Part shown: piece after piece, positions 40,500 to 47,958 of the stretch
Layout: every line of letters begins with the position of its first letter
How positions within the stretch are numbered: position 1 is the first letter of the stretch
IMG/VR virus record: IMGVR_UViG_3300001798_000009
Coordinates: 1 to 64,000 of that record
Reading direction: 5' to 3' (one strand)
DNA: 64,000 nucleotides
Source: a virus
The notes under the pieces: generated by a model
Database searches by the model: none
Seen by the model: only the letters and a program-made list of their open reading frames with translations
Told to the model about the DNA's origin: nothing
Position numbers and translations under genes: made by a program

Positions 40500-42218
40500 T
40501 TATTCGGCTCCCTTGTCTTTTTTGGTTTTCGCGGGCGGGTTCTGCTCGTCGCCGTCCTCGGCGTCGATCTCCTCGTCCCGAGCCGCGGCCATGGCGTCCT
40601 GGCCCTGTTCGCGGTCGCGCTCGAGGCGTTTCTCCTCGACCTCGTCGTCGTAGCCGCGCTTGCCGCGCATCGTCTCGACAGACACGAGGCCCAGGCTGGC
40701 GTCGATCGCCAGCGTCTGCGCTTCCTTGAGCGCGTCCTTCTGGATGAGGGTCGGCCAGTCAATGTCGACAGCCGTGCTGGTAGGCACAGCCTTTGTGGTC
40801 TTGCCGGGCTTCTCAATCGCGGCGGCCGCCTCGGCGAATCCGATCTTGCGCAACGCGCGCGCGGTCGTGCGTCTCATGGCCCCGGCCTCAGTGAGCACGG
40901 TCTCGGTGCTTGTCTTCGGGATCTTGCCGGTGGCGATGCCCTGCTCGATGACGCGCTTGAACATCTCGCCGAAGACGTCCTCGAAGTAGTCCTGATAAAA
41001 CTCGACCTTGCGCACGAACGGGTTGTCGGCGACGAGGCTGTTGTCCTGGTTGGCCTGGGAGGCGTCGCCGAGCAGGAACTCGGGGACCATCGCGCCGGCG
41101 GCGATGTATGATTTGATCATCTTGCCGTCGGCCTGGCCGTCGATCGCGCCGGTTTGCGGGGACTTCCACTCGTACTCGATGCCGCTGTTATGGACGACCA
41201 CCGTGCCCGGCTTCGGCAGGCGCTTCTGCGGCTGGCCGTTCTTGCCGGTTGCCGTCGCGTTGCTCGCCGCGTTGTCCACCGTGCTCACGCGACTCGGCCC
41301 TGCAGCCGTGATCTTTTTGAACAGCACGAAGGCGGTACGGTAGCGGTTGAGGGTGACGCGGTTGAGGATGAAGTCGGCGTACCACTTGCAGGCTCGCATG
41401 GCGACGAGAAACGGCGGCTCGCCGCGGCCGCCGCTGTTCTCGGAATGTACAAGATATTGTACGTCGTCGGCGGCCAGCTCCTCGGCGGGACCGCTGCTGA
41501 AGCCTTCGACGTTGTAGTTGTTCAGCTTAAATCCTTTGAGCGTCTCTGGATCCACGGCGTCGACGCTCATGGTGTCGATGCGCCAGAACGGAACGAGGCG
41601 CACGCGCGGCGTCTTGGCCAGGCCGCCGCCGGCACCGGTCTTGAAGTAGCGGATGAGGACCTCGCCGTACTTGAAGAAGCGGCGGACGATGTCGGCGTCG
41701 CGGCCGTCCATCTTAGACTCCTTCCAGAAGGCGTCGAGGTGTTCCTGCACCGCCGGGTTCTCGTCGCGCGCCTTAAACTTCAGGCCCTTGCCGATGACGA
41801 AATATGTGAAGCCGTCAATGATGGCGCGATACATGGGGTCGTCGCGGTACATGATCAGCGACTGGCGCATGGCGACGACGCGCGCTTCGTTGGTCAGGTA
41901 TCCTTCGGACAAGCCTCCCTCGCTGTAGAGCGTGCGGTTGAAGGTGTCACCGGCCTCAGCCTCCGTCAGCTTCTTCCCGGCCTTGATGATCTTCGTTTGT
42001 CCGCCCTCCGTCACCTTCACGCCGCCGCCGGGGATGGTCTCGACGAGCGTCCTGCGCGGCGCGCCTTCCTCGAACTCATCGCTGTTCGACGTCGCCACGG
42101 CCCACGGCTGTGCAGCGAGCTCGTCGCGGATGCTGTTGAGCACCGAACCGTACTCCTCGAGAACTGGCGCGTTGTCGTCAGGCTTCGGAGCAGCGGACGT
42201 CGTTTTCTTAGGGGGCAT
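40500..42218 (-). CDS. Portal protein
   Basis: 572 residues. After an acidic N-terminus come MRQSLIMYRDDPMYRAIIDGFTYFVIGKGLKFKARDENPAVQEHLDAFWKESKMD, RRFFKYGEVLIRYFK, VRLVPFWRIDTMSVDAVDPETLKGFKLNNYNV and LNRVTLNRYRTAFVLFKKI, the DUF935/SPP1-like portal pattern. The C-terminus is helical and highly charged. It forms the dodecameric ring for DNA entry and head-tail joining. It follows the large terminase gene by 15 bases, as usual. Confidence 0.88.
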   Translation of the reverse strand: MPPKKTTSAAPKPDDNAPVLEEYGSVLNSIRDELAAQPWAVATSNSDEFEEGAPRRTLVETIPGGGVKVTEGGQTKIIKAGKKLTEAEAGDTFNRTLYSEGGLSEGYLTNEARVVAMRQSLIMYRDDPMYRAIIDGFTYFVIGKGLKFKARDENPAVQEHLDAFWKESKMDGRDADIVRRFFKYGEVLIRYFKTGAGGGLAKTPRVRLVPFWRIDTMSVDAVDPETLKGFKLNNYNVEGFSSGPAEELAADDVQYLVHSENSGGRGEPPFLVAMRACKWYADFILNRVTLNRYRTAFVLFKKITAAGPSRVSTVDNAASNATATGKNGQPQKRLPKPGTVVVHNSGIEYEWKSPQTGAIDGQADGKMIKSYIAAGAMVPEFLLGDASQANQDNSLVADNPFVRKVEFYQDYFEDVFGEMFKRVIEQGIATGKIPKTSTETVLTEAGAMRRTTARALRKIGFAEAAAAIEKPGKTTKAVPTSTAVDIDWPTLIQKDALKEAQTLAIDASLGLVSVETMRGKRGYDDEVEEKRLERDREQGQDAMAAARDEEIDAEDGDEQNPPAKTKKDKGAE

Positions 42219-42233
42219 AATCGGTTCTCCTCG

Positions 42234-43796
42234 CTAGAGTCCGTCGGTGATGTCGCCGTCGGCCTGCTCGACCTCCTCGGTCGGCGGGGCGTTCAGGTTG
42301 AGGCGGGACAAGTAGCGCACGCCGTGGACGCCGGCGTCGACGCGGTCCTTAAGGCCTTTGGGAAAAGACGCAAACTCGGCGATCATGTCGGCGGCGCCTT
42401 CCATGTTCGGATCATAGGACACTCGGCCAGCGGCCCACAAGGGTTGAACGAGTTGGGCGCGCGCGTACTTGTCCATCTTGAACCAGGCTTTCCAAGCCTC
42501 GGCCTCGGGCCCCTCGTCGTCGGGGTTGAACACGACGAGCGGCATGTTCACCTGGCGGTCGTCTTGGAACTCCTGGATCAGTTGCTGGCCGCTGGACTTG
42601 TCCTCGATGAAGACGGCGTCGGGGCGGTCGAGGTCAAACCTCTCGCGCACGGCGAGTTTCAATTCCGAGAAGCGCATATGCCCGTGCGTGACGCCTTTGC
42701 AGAAATGGAAGCCACCCTCGTGGAGGACGATGCAAAGGCCGGCGCTCGGGTCGTTTTCCTCGCGCTCCTTGACGGCGGTGTCCCAGGCGTTAAGGATGAA
42801 TAGCGGCGTGGGCATCTCCGTCATCTTCTTCCAGCTGTTGCGCGGGAACAGGTTTCCGCTCGCCGCTTCCGGTTCCTGGTCCAGCTGCGCGGCCGCGCGG
42901 TTGCTGAGTGCCTTGCGCAGGGCGTCGACGCCCTTCTGCGACTTGCGGGCCGGGCAGAGCAGTTCGCCGGCCTCGTAGACCTTCTCCGTCTTGGAAATCG
43001 GGAAGATGTACACCGTGCGGCTCTTGGCCTGGATCGGGATCTTCAGGACCGTCCAGCCGTCCTTCTCGTTGACGAACTTGCCCTGCAGGTCGTCGACGTC
43101 GGTGCGCTGGGCGACCATGATGATCGCGCTGTGGTGCTCGTCGTCGAGGCGGGTGGAGAGGGTGCCGCGGTAGTAGTCGTGGGCGGCCTCGCGCTGCACC
43201 TTCGAGCTCGCCTGCTTCGGGTTGAGCGGGTCGTCGATGACCAGGCGCCGGCCGCCGGACCCCGTGCCGCTCGAGCCGAACGGGGCCGTGATCATGTGCC
43301 CGCGCGCGGTGTTTTGAAACTCCGTTTTGAGGTTCTGGTCGGGGGCTAGGGTGACGAACTCGCCCCACTTCTTCTGGTACCACGCGCTCGAGATCACGGC
43401 GCGGCGGTCGAGGCTGTGGCGGTTGCAGAGCTTCTGGTTGTACGACGAGAACAGGAAGCGCTCGCCGGCGTCCTCGGTCCACTCCCAGGCCGGGAAGGCG
43501 ACCGAGACGTGGAAGCTCTTGCCCATGCGGGGGGGCATCTCGATGTCGAGGAGCTTGATCTGGCCCAGGTGGACGGCCTCGAGATGCTCGGCGATCAGGT
43601 CGTTGTGCCAGTTCGGGACGTACTGCACGCCGGGGTTGACGATGCCCCAGGCGGGCCGGAAGAAGTCGCGCAGGCGCACGTGCTCGGAGTCGATGCCGCG
43701 CGCCAGGGTGCGCATGCTGCTGGCGACCAGGGCGGCAAACGGGAGGCGGGCGATGGCGGCTTGGTCGAAGGCGGGCGCGGCGCTTTGCAGGATCAC
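42234..43796 (-). CDS. terL: Terminase large subunit
   Basis: 520 residues from GTG at 43796, overlapping the upstream zinc-finger stop (GTGA). Walker-A-like PPRMGKS (about 90-96), Walker-B-like LVIDDPL, ATPase motif IIMVAQRTDVDDLQGKF, and nuclease signs LNAWDTAVKEREENDPSAGLCI, DAVFIEDKSSGQQLIQEF and a late D near EGAADMIAEFASFPKGLKDRVDAGVHGVRYL. It powers DNA packaging and cuts the concatemer. A longer frame upstream is shadow sequence. Confidence 0.93.
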   Translation of the reverse strand: MILQSAAPAFDQAAIARLPFAALVASSMRTLARGIDSEHVRLRDFFRPAWGIVNPGVQYVPNWHNDLIAEHLEAVHLGQIKLLDIEMPPRMGKSFHVSVAFPAWEWTEDAGERFLFSSYNQKLCNRHSLDRRAVISSAWYQKKWGEFVTLAPDQNLKTEFQNTARGHMITAPFGSSGTGSGGRRLVIDDPLNPKQASSKVQREAAHDYYRGTLSTRLDDEHHSAIIMVAQRTDVDDLQGKFVNEKDGWTVLKIPIQAKSRTVYIFPISKTEKVYEAGELLCPARKSQKGVDALRKALSNRAAAQLDQEPEAASGNLFPRNSWKKMTEMPTPLFILNAWDTAVKEREENDPSAGLCIVLHEGGFHFCKGVTHGHMRFSELKLAVRERFDLDRPDAVFIEDKSSGQQLIQEFQDDRQVNMPLVVFNPDDEGPEAEAWKAWFKMDKYARAQLVQPLWAAGRVSYDPNMEGAADMIAEFASFPKGLKDRVDAGVHGVRYLSRLNLNAPPTEEVEQADGDITDGL

Positions 43797-43996
43797 GGGA
43801 GCATCACCTTTTTCTGCAGGTCGTGGTCGAACCGCGACAACGCGCGCCGGCCGTGCGCTGCGGCCAGGTGCTGTTGGACGCGGTGTTCTACGAGCTCCAC
43901 CGTGCGCGCCTTGCTCGTCCAGGCGCAGAGGCCGCACCAGATCGTTCCGTCCTGGTCGTTGCCGGCGAGCGCCTTCGGGTCGCGCAGGGAGTTCAC
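43793..43996 (-). CDS. 67-residue C2H2-like zinc protein between terminase genes
   Basis: Starts at GTG 43996 (overlapping the small terminase stop, GTGA) and ends by GTGA overlap with the large terminase. W-C-G-L-C (20-24) followed by VEHRVQQHLAAAH gives a plausible C-x2-C-x(n)-H-x(5)-H zinc site. The long Arg-rich frame around it is the small terminase shadow. Position suggests a packaging accessory factor; function unknown. Confidence 0.65.
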   Translation of the reverse strand: MNSLRDPKALAGNDQDGTIWCGLCAWTSKARTVELVEHRVQQHLAAAHGRRALSRFDHDLQKKVMLP

Positions 43997-44643
43997 TCCG
44001 GCCCCGCTTCGTCGGGGTTCTCGGCGCGGCCCACGGAGCCCGCTAACGGCACCGGAACGGCGGCGGCGGCGTCGGCCGCCAGGCCGGAGGCGGCTTCGAT
44101 GAGCTTCATGCTGATGCGCCCCGGCAGGCCGCCCAGGTCGGCGCGGCAGTTCGGGCAACAGGTCGGAAGCTCGCGGCGCAGGGTGGCACCCACCATGGCG
44201 AGCAGGGCGTCGGTGAAGCCTGAGCCCATCGTGATGTCGGTGCGGCTCGTGGCCCCGCCTCCCAATACGATCTGCAACTGGGCGGCGCGGACCGCGTCGG
44301 CCGCAGTCGGCTCGTACTGCGTGACGCCGTGCTGGTCGCGCACCGCAGGGTCTTTGAGCAGGCGGGCGGCGTAGCGCGCCATGGTGGCCTGCATCACGTT
44401 GATGATGTTGGAGCGCTGCTTGACCGCCTCGGCGTCGTTCTTGTTGGCGAGGTCTGTCTTGATCTTTTTCTCGCGTTCCTCGGCGCGTTCCTCCCACCGA
44501 TATTTTGCGTGCCAGACGCGCACGATCGAGGAGGTGACTTTCAAGCCTTCCGCCAACTTATCGAACGAGCGCGGGTGCATCCAGAACCAGGTCTCGAAGG
44601 CCTCGTATTGTTGGATTCCCTCGCCCGATTTCTTCCTCGGCAT
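43993..44643 (-). CDS. terS: Terminase small subunit
   Basis: 216 residues. N-terminal HTH (QQYEAFETWFWMHPRSFDKLAEGLKVTSSIVRVWHAKYRWEERAEEREKKIK), a central oligomerisation stretch, and a C-terminal segment with CCPNCRADLGGLP that may bind zinc. It recognises the packaging site and loads the large subunit. First gene of the late unit; the non-coding stretch upstream (44644-44742) contains possible -10 elements but no clear promoter. Confidence 0.82.
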   Translation of the reverse strand: MPRKKSGEGIQQYEAFETWFWMHPRSFDKLAEGLKVTSSIVRVWHAKYRWEERAEEREKKIKTDLANKNDAEAVKQRSNIINVMQATMARYAARLLKDPAVRDQHGVTQYEPTAADAVRAAQLQIVLGGGATSRTDITMGSGFTDALLAMVGATLRRELPTCCPNCRADLGGLPGRISMKLIEAASGLAADAAAAVPVPLAGSVGRAENPDEAGPE

Positions 44644-44742
44644 GCGTCATATGGTAACAGGGCTTATACGCCTGACGCAAATAGTGGGAGGAGTTGACTC
44701 CGGTCAAGGACCGCGGCCGGGGGGCTACGCTAAGATGAGCGC

Positions 44743-44856
44743 ATGAAAAACACCGCGATCGTCGTGTTGCTCCTGCTCGCCTGGGCCGCGCTCCGGCCCG
44801 CGCCGGCGGCCGCTCAGTTTAAGCCTTGCGTCTGGCCGAACACCTGCGCGCAGTAG
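44743..44856 (+). CDS. Plus-strand secreted mini-peptide
   Basis: The one plausible plus-strand gene: 37 residues, MKNTAIVVLLLLAWAALRPAPAAA then QFKPCVWPNTCAQ. A textbook signal peptide with an AAA-Q cleavage site would release a 13-residue peptide containing C-x6-C. It is oppositely oriented between the early and late blocks, right next to the small terminase start, and overlaps the end of a small minus-strand frame by 38 bases. Ribosome site weak (AAGATGAG). Not recognised. Confidence 0.5.
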   Translation: MKNTAIVVLLLLAWAALRPAPAAAQFKPCVWPNTCAQ

Positions 44857-44950
44857 GGCCGCGTTTCGCCAGATTCGTGTAGGCCTCGCGCTCTGGGGCC
44901 AGTTGTTCTTTCCAGGCGCTTTCGTGCATCGCCTCGGCATTCTCGTCCAT
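44819..44950 (-). CDS. Small charged protein, 43 residues or more
   Basis: ATG at 44950 gives MDENAEAMHESAWKEQLAPEREAY...; the frame stays open to the previous gene's stop at 45001, where CTG overlaps TGA. That upstream part (LTRDTDRWVAALNKLARD) also looks coding, so a non-canonical CTG start is possible. Amphipathic helical sequence. No family. Its stop lies inside the plus-strand mini-gene. Confidence 0.45.
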   Translation of the reverse strand: MDENAEAMHESAWKEQLAPEREAYTNLAKRGPTARRCSARRKA

Positions 44951-45000
44951 ATCTCGGGCGAGCTTGTTCAGCGCGGCCACCCATCGATCTGTGTCGCGCG

Positions 45001-45153
45001 TCAGTTGCCCGCGCCCTTGGGGGAGACGCGGCGACAGCGCAGGCAGGTTACTTTAATTCTGCCATTGCGGCCTCGGCACCACACTCTCCCGCATTTCTTC
45101 CCGCAAACCGTGCGGTAGTCTCCACGGCATTTATGAACTTTATCTTGGCTCAT
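45001..45153 (-). CDS. 50-residue zinc-ribbon protein
   Basis: ATG at 45153 overlaps the upstream stop (ATGA). Cysteines at C-x7-C-x3-C-x5-C ... C-x2-C (KCRGDYRTVCGKKCGRVWC, VTCLRC) form a plausible zinc ribbon. Very basic, so a nucleic-acid-binding role is plausible. Belongs to a run of at least five chained small genes. Confidence 0.6.
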   Translation of the reverse strand: MSQDKVHKCRGDYRTVCGKKCGRVWCRGRNGRIKVTCLRCRRVSPKGAGN

Positions 45154-45380
45154 GGCTTGCCCCCGGTGTGCTTGGCGAGGACCGCGCGGGCAATGTGTCC
45201 AATATCGCTGACACAAGCCTGAGAGTCATCGCCTTCATTGTTCACGCGGTCGTCGATCTTCATCAGCGCGGCCCTTGCGGCGGCGAGATCGGCACACATC
45301 GGGATATGGTGAATCCGAATATAACGCGGGACAATCGCCTGTTTGCAATGCGGGCAGAACGGATCCAAGTTTTCGCTCAT
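45150..45380 (-). CDS. Small zinc-finger-like protein, 76 residues
   Basis: MSENLDPFCPHCKQAIVPRYIRIHHIPMC: C-P-H-C at 9-12 with H24-H25 and C29 make a probable zinc site. The rest is an Ala/Asp-rich helical part. ATG overlaps the upstream stop (ATGA), and its own stop overlaps the next start. No function known. Confidence 0.62.
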   Translation of the reverse strand: MSENLDPFCPHCKQAIVPRYIRIHHIPMCADLAAARAALMKIDDRVNNEGDDSQACVSDIGHIARAVLAKHTGGKP

Positions 45381-45595
45381 CGCTGCGGTGCGCCGCTCTC
45401 GAGCTTGTCGGCCATCTCGCGCAGGGCCTTGATCATGTCGGGCCGCTGGCAGTTGCTGAGGTAGGTGCTGTAGCCGTTGTCGCCGAAGCTGGTCAGGATG
45501 AGGGTGAAGCCCCAGCCGGCGGGCATGTCCTTGCCGATGAGCGTGCCGATGCGGCGGCACTTGACCTCGGCTTCCTCGAGCGTGGCGCGGTTCAT
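45377..45595 (-). CDS. Hypothetical protein, 72 residues
   Basis: MNRATLEEAEVKCRRIGTLIGKDMPAGWGFTLILTSFGDNGYSTYLSNCQRPDMIKALREMADKLE. A small alpha/beta fold, with the WGFTLILTSFG...GYSTYLSN...M-I-K-A-L-R-E-M pattern found in several phage hypothetical proteins that I cannot name. Chained by ATGA to both neighbours. Confidence 0.65.
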   Translation of the reverse strand: MNRATLEEAEVKCRRIGTLIGKDMPAGWGFTLILTSFGDNGYSTYLSNCQRPDMIKALREMADKLESGAPQR

Positions 45596-45834
45596 CTGAT
45601 CTCCTTGACGGCGTGGGCGCTGTGGGTGCATGGATCCTTTTTGCGCGTCCAGGCGGCGGCTTCCTGGCGGCACTCCGCGAGGATCTGGTACTGGTCCTTC
45701 ATGAAGCCGCTGGCCGTGACGTTGTATGGGTTTATCGTCTGGTAGAAGCGTTTCGAGCGCGTGACCCAACGGCCGCAGGCGCACTTGTAGTGCTTGCGGA
45801 CGGTCATGCCGATCTCGGGGAAGCGCGTCTTCAT
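45592..45834 (-). CDS. Small Cys-containing protein, 80 residues
   Basis: MKTRFPEIGMTVRKHYKCACGRWVTRSKRFYQTINPYNVTASGF ... ECRQEAAAWTRKKDPCTHSAHA. C-A-C at 18-20 with later Cys and His may bind metal. Likely DNA- or RNA-interacting by its basic charge. ATGA overlaps on both sides. Confidence 0.6.
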   Translation of the reverse strand: MKTRFPEIGMTVRKHYKCACGRWVTRSKRFYQTINPYNVTASGFMKDQYQILAECRQEAAAWTRKKDPCTHSAHAVKEIR

Positions 45835-46148
45835 CGTCGTTCGATCACCCAGGTGACGAGCCGGCCGCCGCAGTAGGTCAGGTAGTAGTCGTTGACGGGG
45901 GCCATGCCGGCCAGGCCGTAGATTCGGGTGTAGCGCGCGGTGGTGCAACTGCGGCGCGCGGTCGCCAGGACGGTGACGGGGCCCGTGGATGTCCCGAGCT
46001 GCGCCTCCGCCTGAGCGACGGTCAGCCCGGCGCGCAGGAAGGCCTCGTCGGCGCGGCGGAGGTCGTCACGGGTGGCGACGCACCCGCTCAAGGTTGCGGC
46101 GGCGGCGGCAACCAACAGGCAGGCCAGGCTTTGGCTGATATGTCTCAC
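45831..46148 (-). CDS. BamE/SmpA-like lipoprotein
   Basis: 105 residues with a lipoprotein signal (MRHISQSLACLLVAAAAATLSGC), cysteine at 23. The mature part has the helix-then-strands plan of OmlA/SmpA/BamE proteins: GLTVAQAEAQLGTSTGP, then RYTRIYGLAGMAPVNDYYLTYCGGRLVTWVIE. Host BamE helps insert outer-membrane proteins. A phage copy placed in the early region could exclude competing phages or alter the envelope. This role is inferred. Confidence 0.72.
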   Translation of the reverse strand: MRHISQSLACLLVAAAAATLSGCVATRDDLRRADEAFLRAGLTVAQAEAQLGTSTGPVTVLATARRSCTTARYTRIYGLAGMAPVNDYYLTYCGGRLVTWVIERR

Positions 46149-46339
46149 TGTCCCTCCTGCGATTTTTTTCTGTCAAGGGATGCCAACTCTCGGCATAATC
46201 GGTCGGCCTGTTGGTTTAATCGATCAGCGGACGCCTGCATCTGCGCCACGCGTGTCGTGATAACTACTATCTGGTCGCGGAGATGCTTGATGTCCTTGAG
46301 CAATAGGCGGCGACGAAGCATGTAGTCGGCGGCGATCAT
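46145..46339 (-). CDS. Small coiled-coil protein, 64 residues
   Basis: MIAADYMLRRRLLLKDIKHLRDQIVVITTRVAQMQASADRLNQQADRLCRELASLDRK: heptad Leu/Ile/Val spacing over most of the length. ATG at 46339 chosen because it overlaps the upstream stop. SD and function uncertain. Precedes the lipoprotein gene, overlapping by 4 bases. Confidence 0.6.
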   Translation of the reverse strand: MIAADYMLRRRLLLKDIKHLRDQIVVITTRVAQMQASADRLNQQADRLCRELASLDRKKSQEGQ

Positions 46340-46584
46340 GAGAGCGGCCCCGCGCCGGCGAGCTTGTTCCAGTTGCAAAATTCTCGGAAGACGGGGCTTT
46401 GGTCGTAGCCCTCGCATGTGCGGACGTACTCGATCCACATGGCCCAGATGTCGTCCGCCGTGCGTTCGTTGTTGGCGGCGGTCATAACGATGCTCTCTAC
46501 GAATGAACCGTCGAGCGTGGCCTTGTCCGGGTCAGCGACGCGTTGCGCGAACGTTTGCTTATGTTTGGCTTGGTGCCTGGTCAT
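46336..46584 (-). CDS. Hypothetical protein, 82 residues
   Basis: ATG at 46584 (MTRHQAKHKQTFAQRVADPDKATLDGSFVESIVMTAANNERTADDIWAMWIEYVRTCEGYDQSPVFREFCNWNKL), one base after the preceding stop; an in-frame ATG 12 bases earlier is also possible. Helical, with a W-rich C-terminal region. No family recognised. Confidence 0.62.
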   Translation of the reverse strand: MTRHQAKHKQTFAQRVADPDKATLDGSFVESIVMTAANNERTADDIWAMWIEYVRTCEGYDQSPVFREFCNWNKLAGAGPLS

Positions 46585-46585
46585 G

Positions 46586-46918
46586 TCAGCGGCCATCCGT
46601 CGTCGGGATGACGTAGCCGAGGCGCGCGCAGACGCTCTTGATGTAGTCCGCCTGGGCGGCGGCGTCGTGCGGTCCGTCCTCGGGCATGTCGCCGCAGTCG
46701 CCCGGTTGCCCGGTCGCGTCGTCAAACTCGCTATGGCCGAGCGGGCCCTGGGCGTAGCCGAACGTGAGCGTGACGTCTTGTTTGGTCGGGTGCGCGAACA
46801 CGAACCCGACGAGGCCGCCGCCGAGTTCGTCGTGGCCGTTCACGCCGAGCAGGGCGGAGATTTGTTCGATCTGGTCTTCGGCTTCTTCGCAGGTCACCTT
46901 CGTAATCTCGCTTTTCAT
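46586..46918 (-). CDS. Hypothetical protein under promoter P3, 110 residues
   Basis: ATG at 46918 after AGAGAGG and seven A. MKSEITKVTCEEAEDQIEQISALLGVNGHDELGGGLVGFVFAHPTKQDVTLTFGYAQGPLGHSEF..., ending TRL-type helix. Small alpha/beta protein with no recognised family. First gene of the P3 unit; the start context is nearly the same as for the first gene of P2. Confidence 0.65.
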   Translation of the reverse strand: MKSEITKVTCEEAEDQIEQISALLGVNGHDELGGGLVGFVFAHPTKQDVTLTFGYAQGPLGHSEFDDATGQPGDCGDMPEDGPHDAAAQADYIKSVCARLGYVIPTTDGR

Positions 46919-46960
46919 TTTTTTGCTACCTCTCTTTGGTTCGTCCTTGCTTCTTGCTTT

Positions 46961-46989
46961 AGTATGGCATATGCCATGCGGTATGTCAA
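46961..46989 (-). promoter_or_regulatory. Promoter P3 with perfect 14-base palindrome
   Basis: TTGACA (46989-46984), 17 bases, CATACT (46966-46961). ATGGCAT-ATGCCAT, a perfect 14-base palindrome, runs from the spacer into the -10 box, so a bound dimer would block RNA polymerase. This is the clearest operator in the family. It reads into the 110-residue gene and the chain down to 44.8 kb. Confidence 0.88.
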
Positions 46990-47024
46990 TGGCATAGGGC
47001 CTATTTTTGTATGGGTCTTTAGGC

Positions 47025-47348
47025 CTACCTCGTTTTGAGCCAGGCCAGGAAGCAGAAGGCGGCAATGCCGAGAAATAAGAACGTGTCGACCTTGCTCCAC
47101 GAATAGGCCCGGATGACCGGACTATCGTCTTCGCGTAGCCGACCCTCTAACGTCTCATTGTCGGTTGTTGGGTTTGGCAGTGGCCGCGCGCCTGGGTCCC
47201 ATTGCCCACCTCCGCTTTTTTCCTCGAGCATTCGTTCGAGTGTTCGTGCGTAGGCAACTATTGCCTTCACGCGATCGAAGTCTGTCGGTTGGCGCTTTGT
47301 GATCGGAGACAGCTGTTCGGCCCAAATCAATAAATCCTCGCTCATCAT
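47025..47348 (-). CDS. C-terminally membrane-anchored protein
   Basis: 107 residues. MMSEDLLIWAEQLSPITKRQPTDFDRVKAIVAYARTLERMLEEK is helical; then a flexible middle; then a tail anchor VDTFLFLGIAAFCFLAWLKTR. SD AAAGGAGT lies 5 bases before ATG. Function unknown; ends 36 bases upstream of promoter P3. Confidence 0.62.
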   Translation of the reverse strand: MMSEDLLIWAEQLSPITKRQPTDFDRVKAIVAYARTLERMLEEKSGGGQWDPGARPLPNPTTDNETLEGRLREDDSPVIRAYSWSKVDTFLFLGIAAFCFLAWLKTR

Positions 47349-47611
47349 CGTCGGACTCCTTTGCGGCCGGCGCATCGCAGGCCGTCTACGGCGAACTTGG
47401 GGCGCCCGCACTTCCGACATCGTTGCGTGTTGCTGACGACGTCGGCGCGGCTGTAGACGTTCTCCCAGTAGTGGTTGCCGCGGGCCGCCGCCGGCGCGCC
47501 TGAGTAGAGGTCGCGCTCGCGGTTCTTATTGGGCTTACGCAGGCCCCGTGCGGCGAAGGAGCGCACGTCGGCCTGCACTCCGAGCTCGCGGTAAGGGGAT
47601 GGCTCGCTCAA
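47345..47611 (-). CDS. Small zinc-finger-like protein with TTG start
   Basis: 88 residues from TTG at 47611, which has GGAGAGG upstream and overlaps the previous stop (TTGA); no ATG or GTG fits. C65-R-K-C68 and C80 with nearby His suggest a zinc site. Basic. The longer frame through the upstream gene is Arg-rich shadow sequence. Confidence 0.6.
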   Translation of the reverse strand: MSEPSPYRELGVQADVRSFAARGLRKPNKNRERDLYSGAPAAARGNHYWENVYSRADVVSNTQRCRKCGRPKFAVDGLRCAGRKGVRR

Positions 47612-47958
47612 TTGCCTCTCCGCTTGGTCGAGCACCCGCCGGGGCCGTCGCAACCGCACGAGGCGGGGTGCGGGTCGCCGGGGAGCCACGTGCCGCCGCT
47701 GTCCTTGTGGAGCTTGTCCTTGAGCCAGCAGGGATAGCAGAGGAGCAGGCGATTTAGTTGCCGCATCTGCTCGCACATCTTGCACGGGCCTTCGGCCGGC
47801 GGCTTGCGGGCGCGCTTCTTGAGCTCCTCCGGCGTTTCCTTCTCGTCTTCCTTCGGCTTGTCGGCCGACGGCGCCGCTGGGGCATCCGCAGGGGCTTCCG
47901 GCGTGGCCACCTCCGACGCGCACACAGCCATGAGCGCGACGAGTATCCATATTTTCAT
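47608..47958 (-). CDS. Exported Cys-rich protein
   Basis: 116 residues. Signal-like N-terminus (MKIWILVALMAVCASEVA), a Pro/Ala/Glu/Lys-rich linker, then C-x2-C and C-x2-C (PCKMCEQM, LLCYPCW) plus CGCDGPGGC. A secreted or periplasmic metal- or disulfide-rich domain is likely; the cysteine in the signal region could also be a lipobox-like site. Function unknown. Confidence 0.62.
   Translation of the reverse strand: MKIWILVALMAVCASEVATPEAPADAPAAPSADKPKEDEKETPEELKKRARKPPAEGPCKMCEQMRQLNRLLLCYPCWLKDKLHKDSGGTWLPGDPHPASCGCDGPGGCSTKRRGN

Noticed and set aside
41154-42803. A 549-codon open frame on the plus strand over portal and terminase
   Set aside because: Antisense to two well-recognised genes; composition follows GC-rich complementary codons, with no motif.
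46141-46180. A TTGACA-like box ahead of the lipoprotein gene as a seventh family promoter
   Set aside because: At 17 bases downstream there is a ribosome site and start rather than a -10 box, and no GGCA palindrome.
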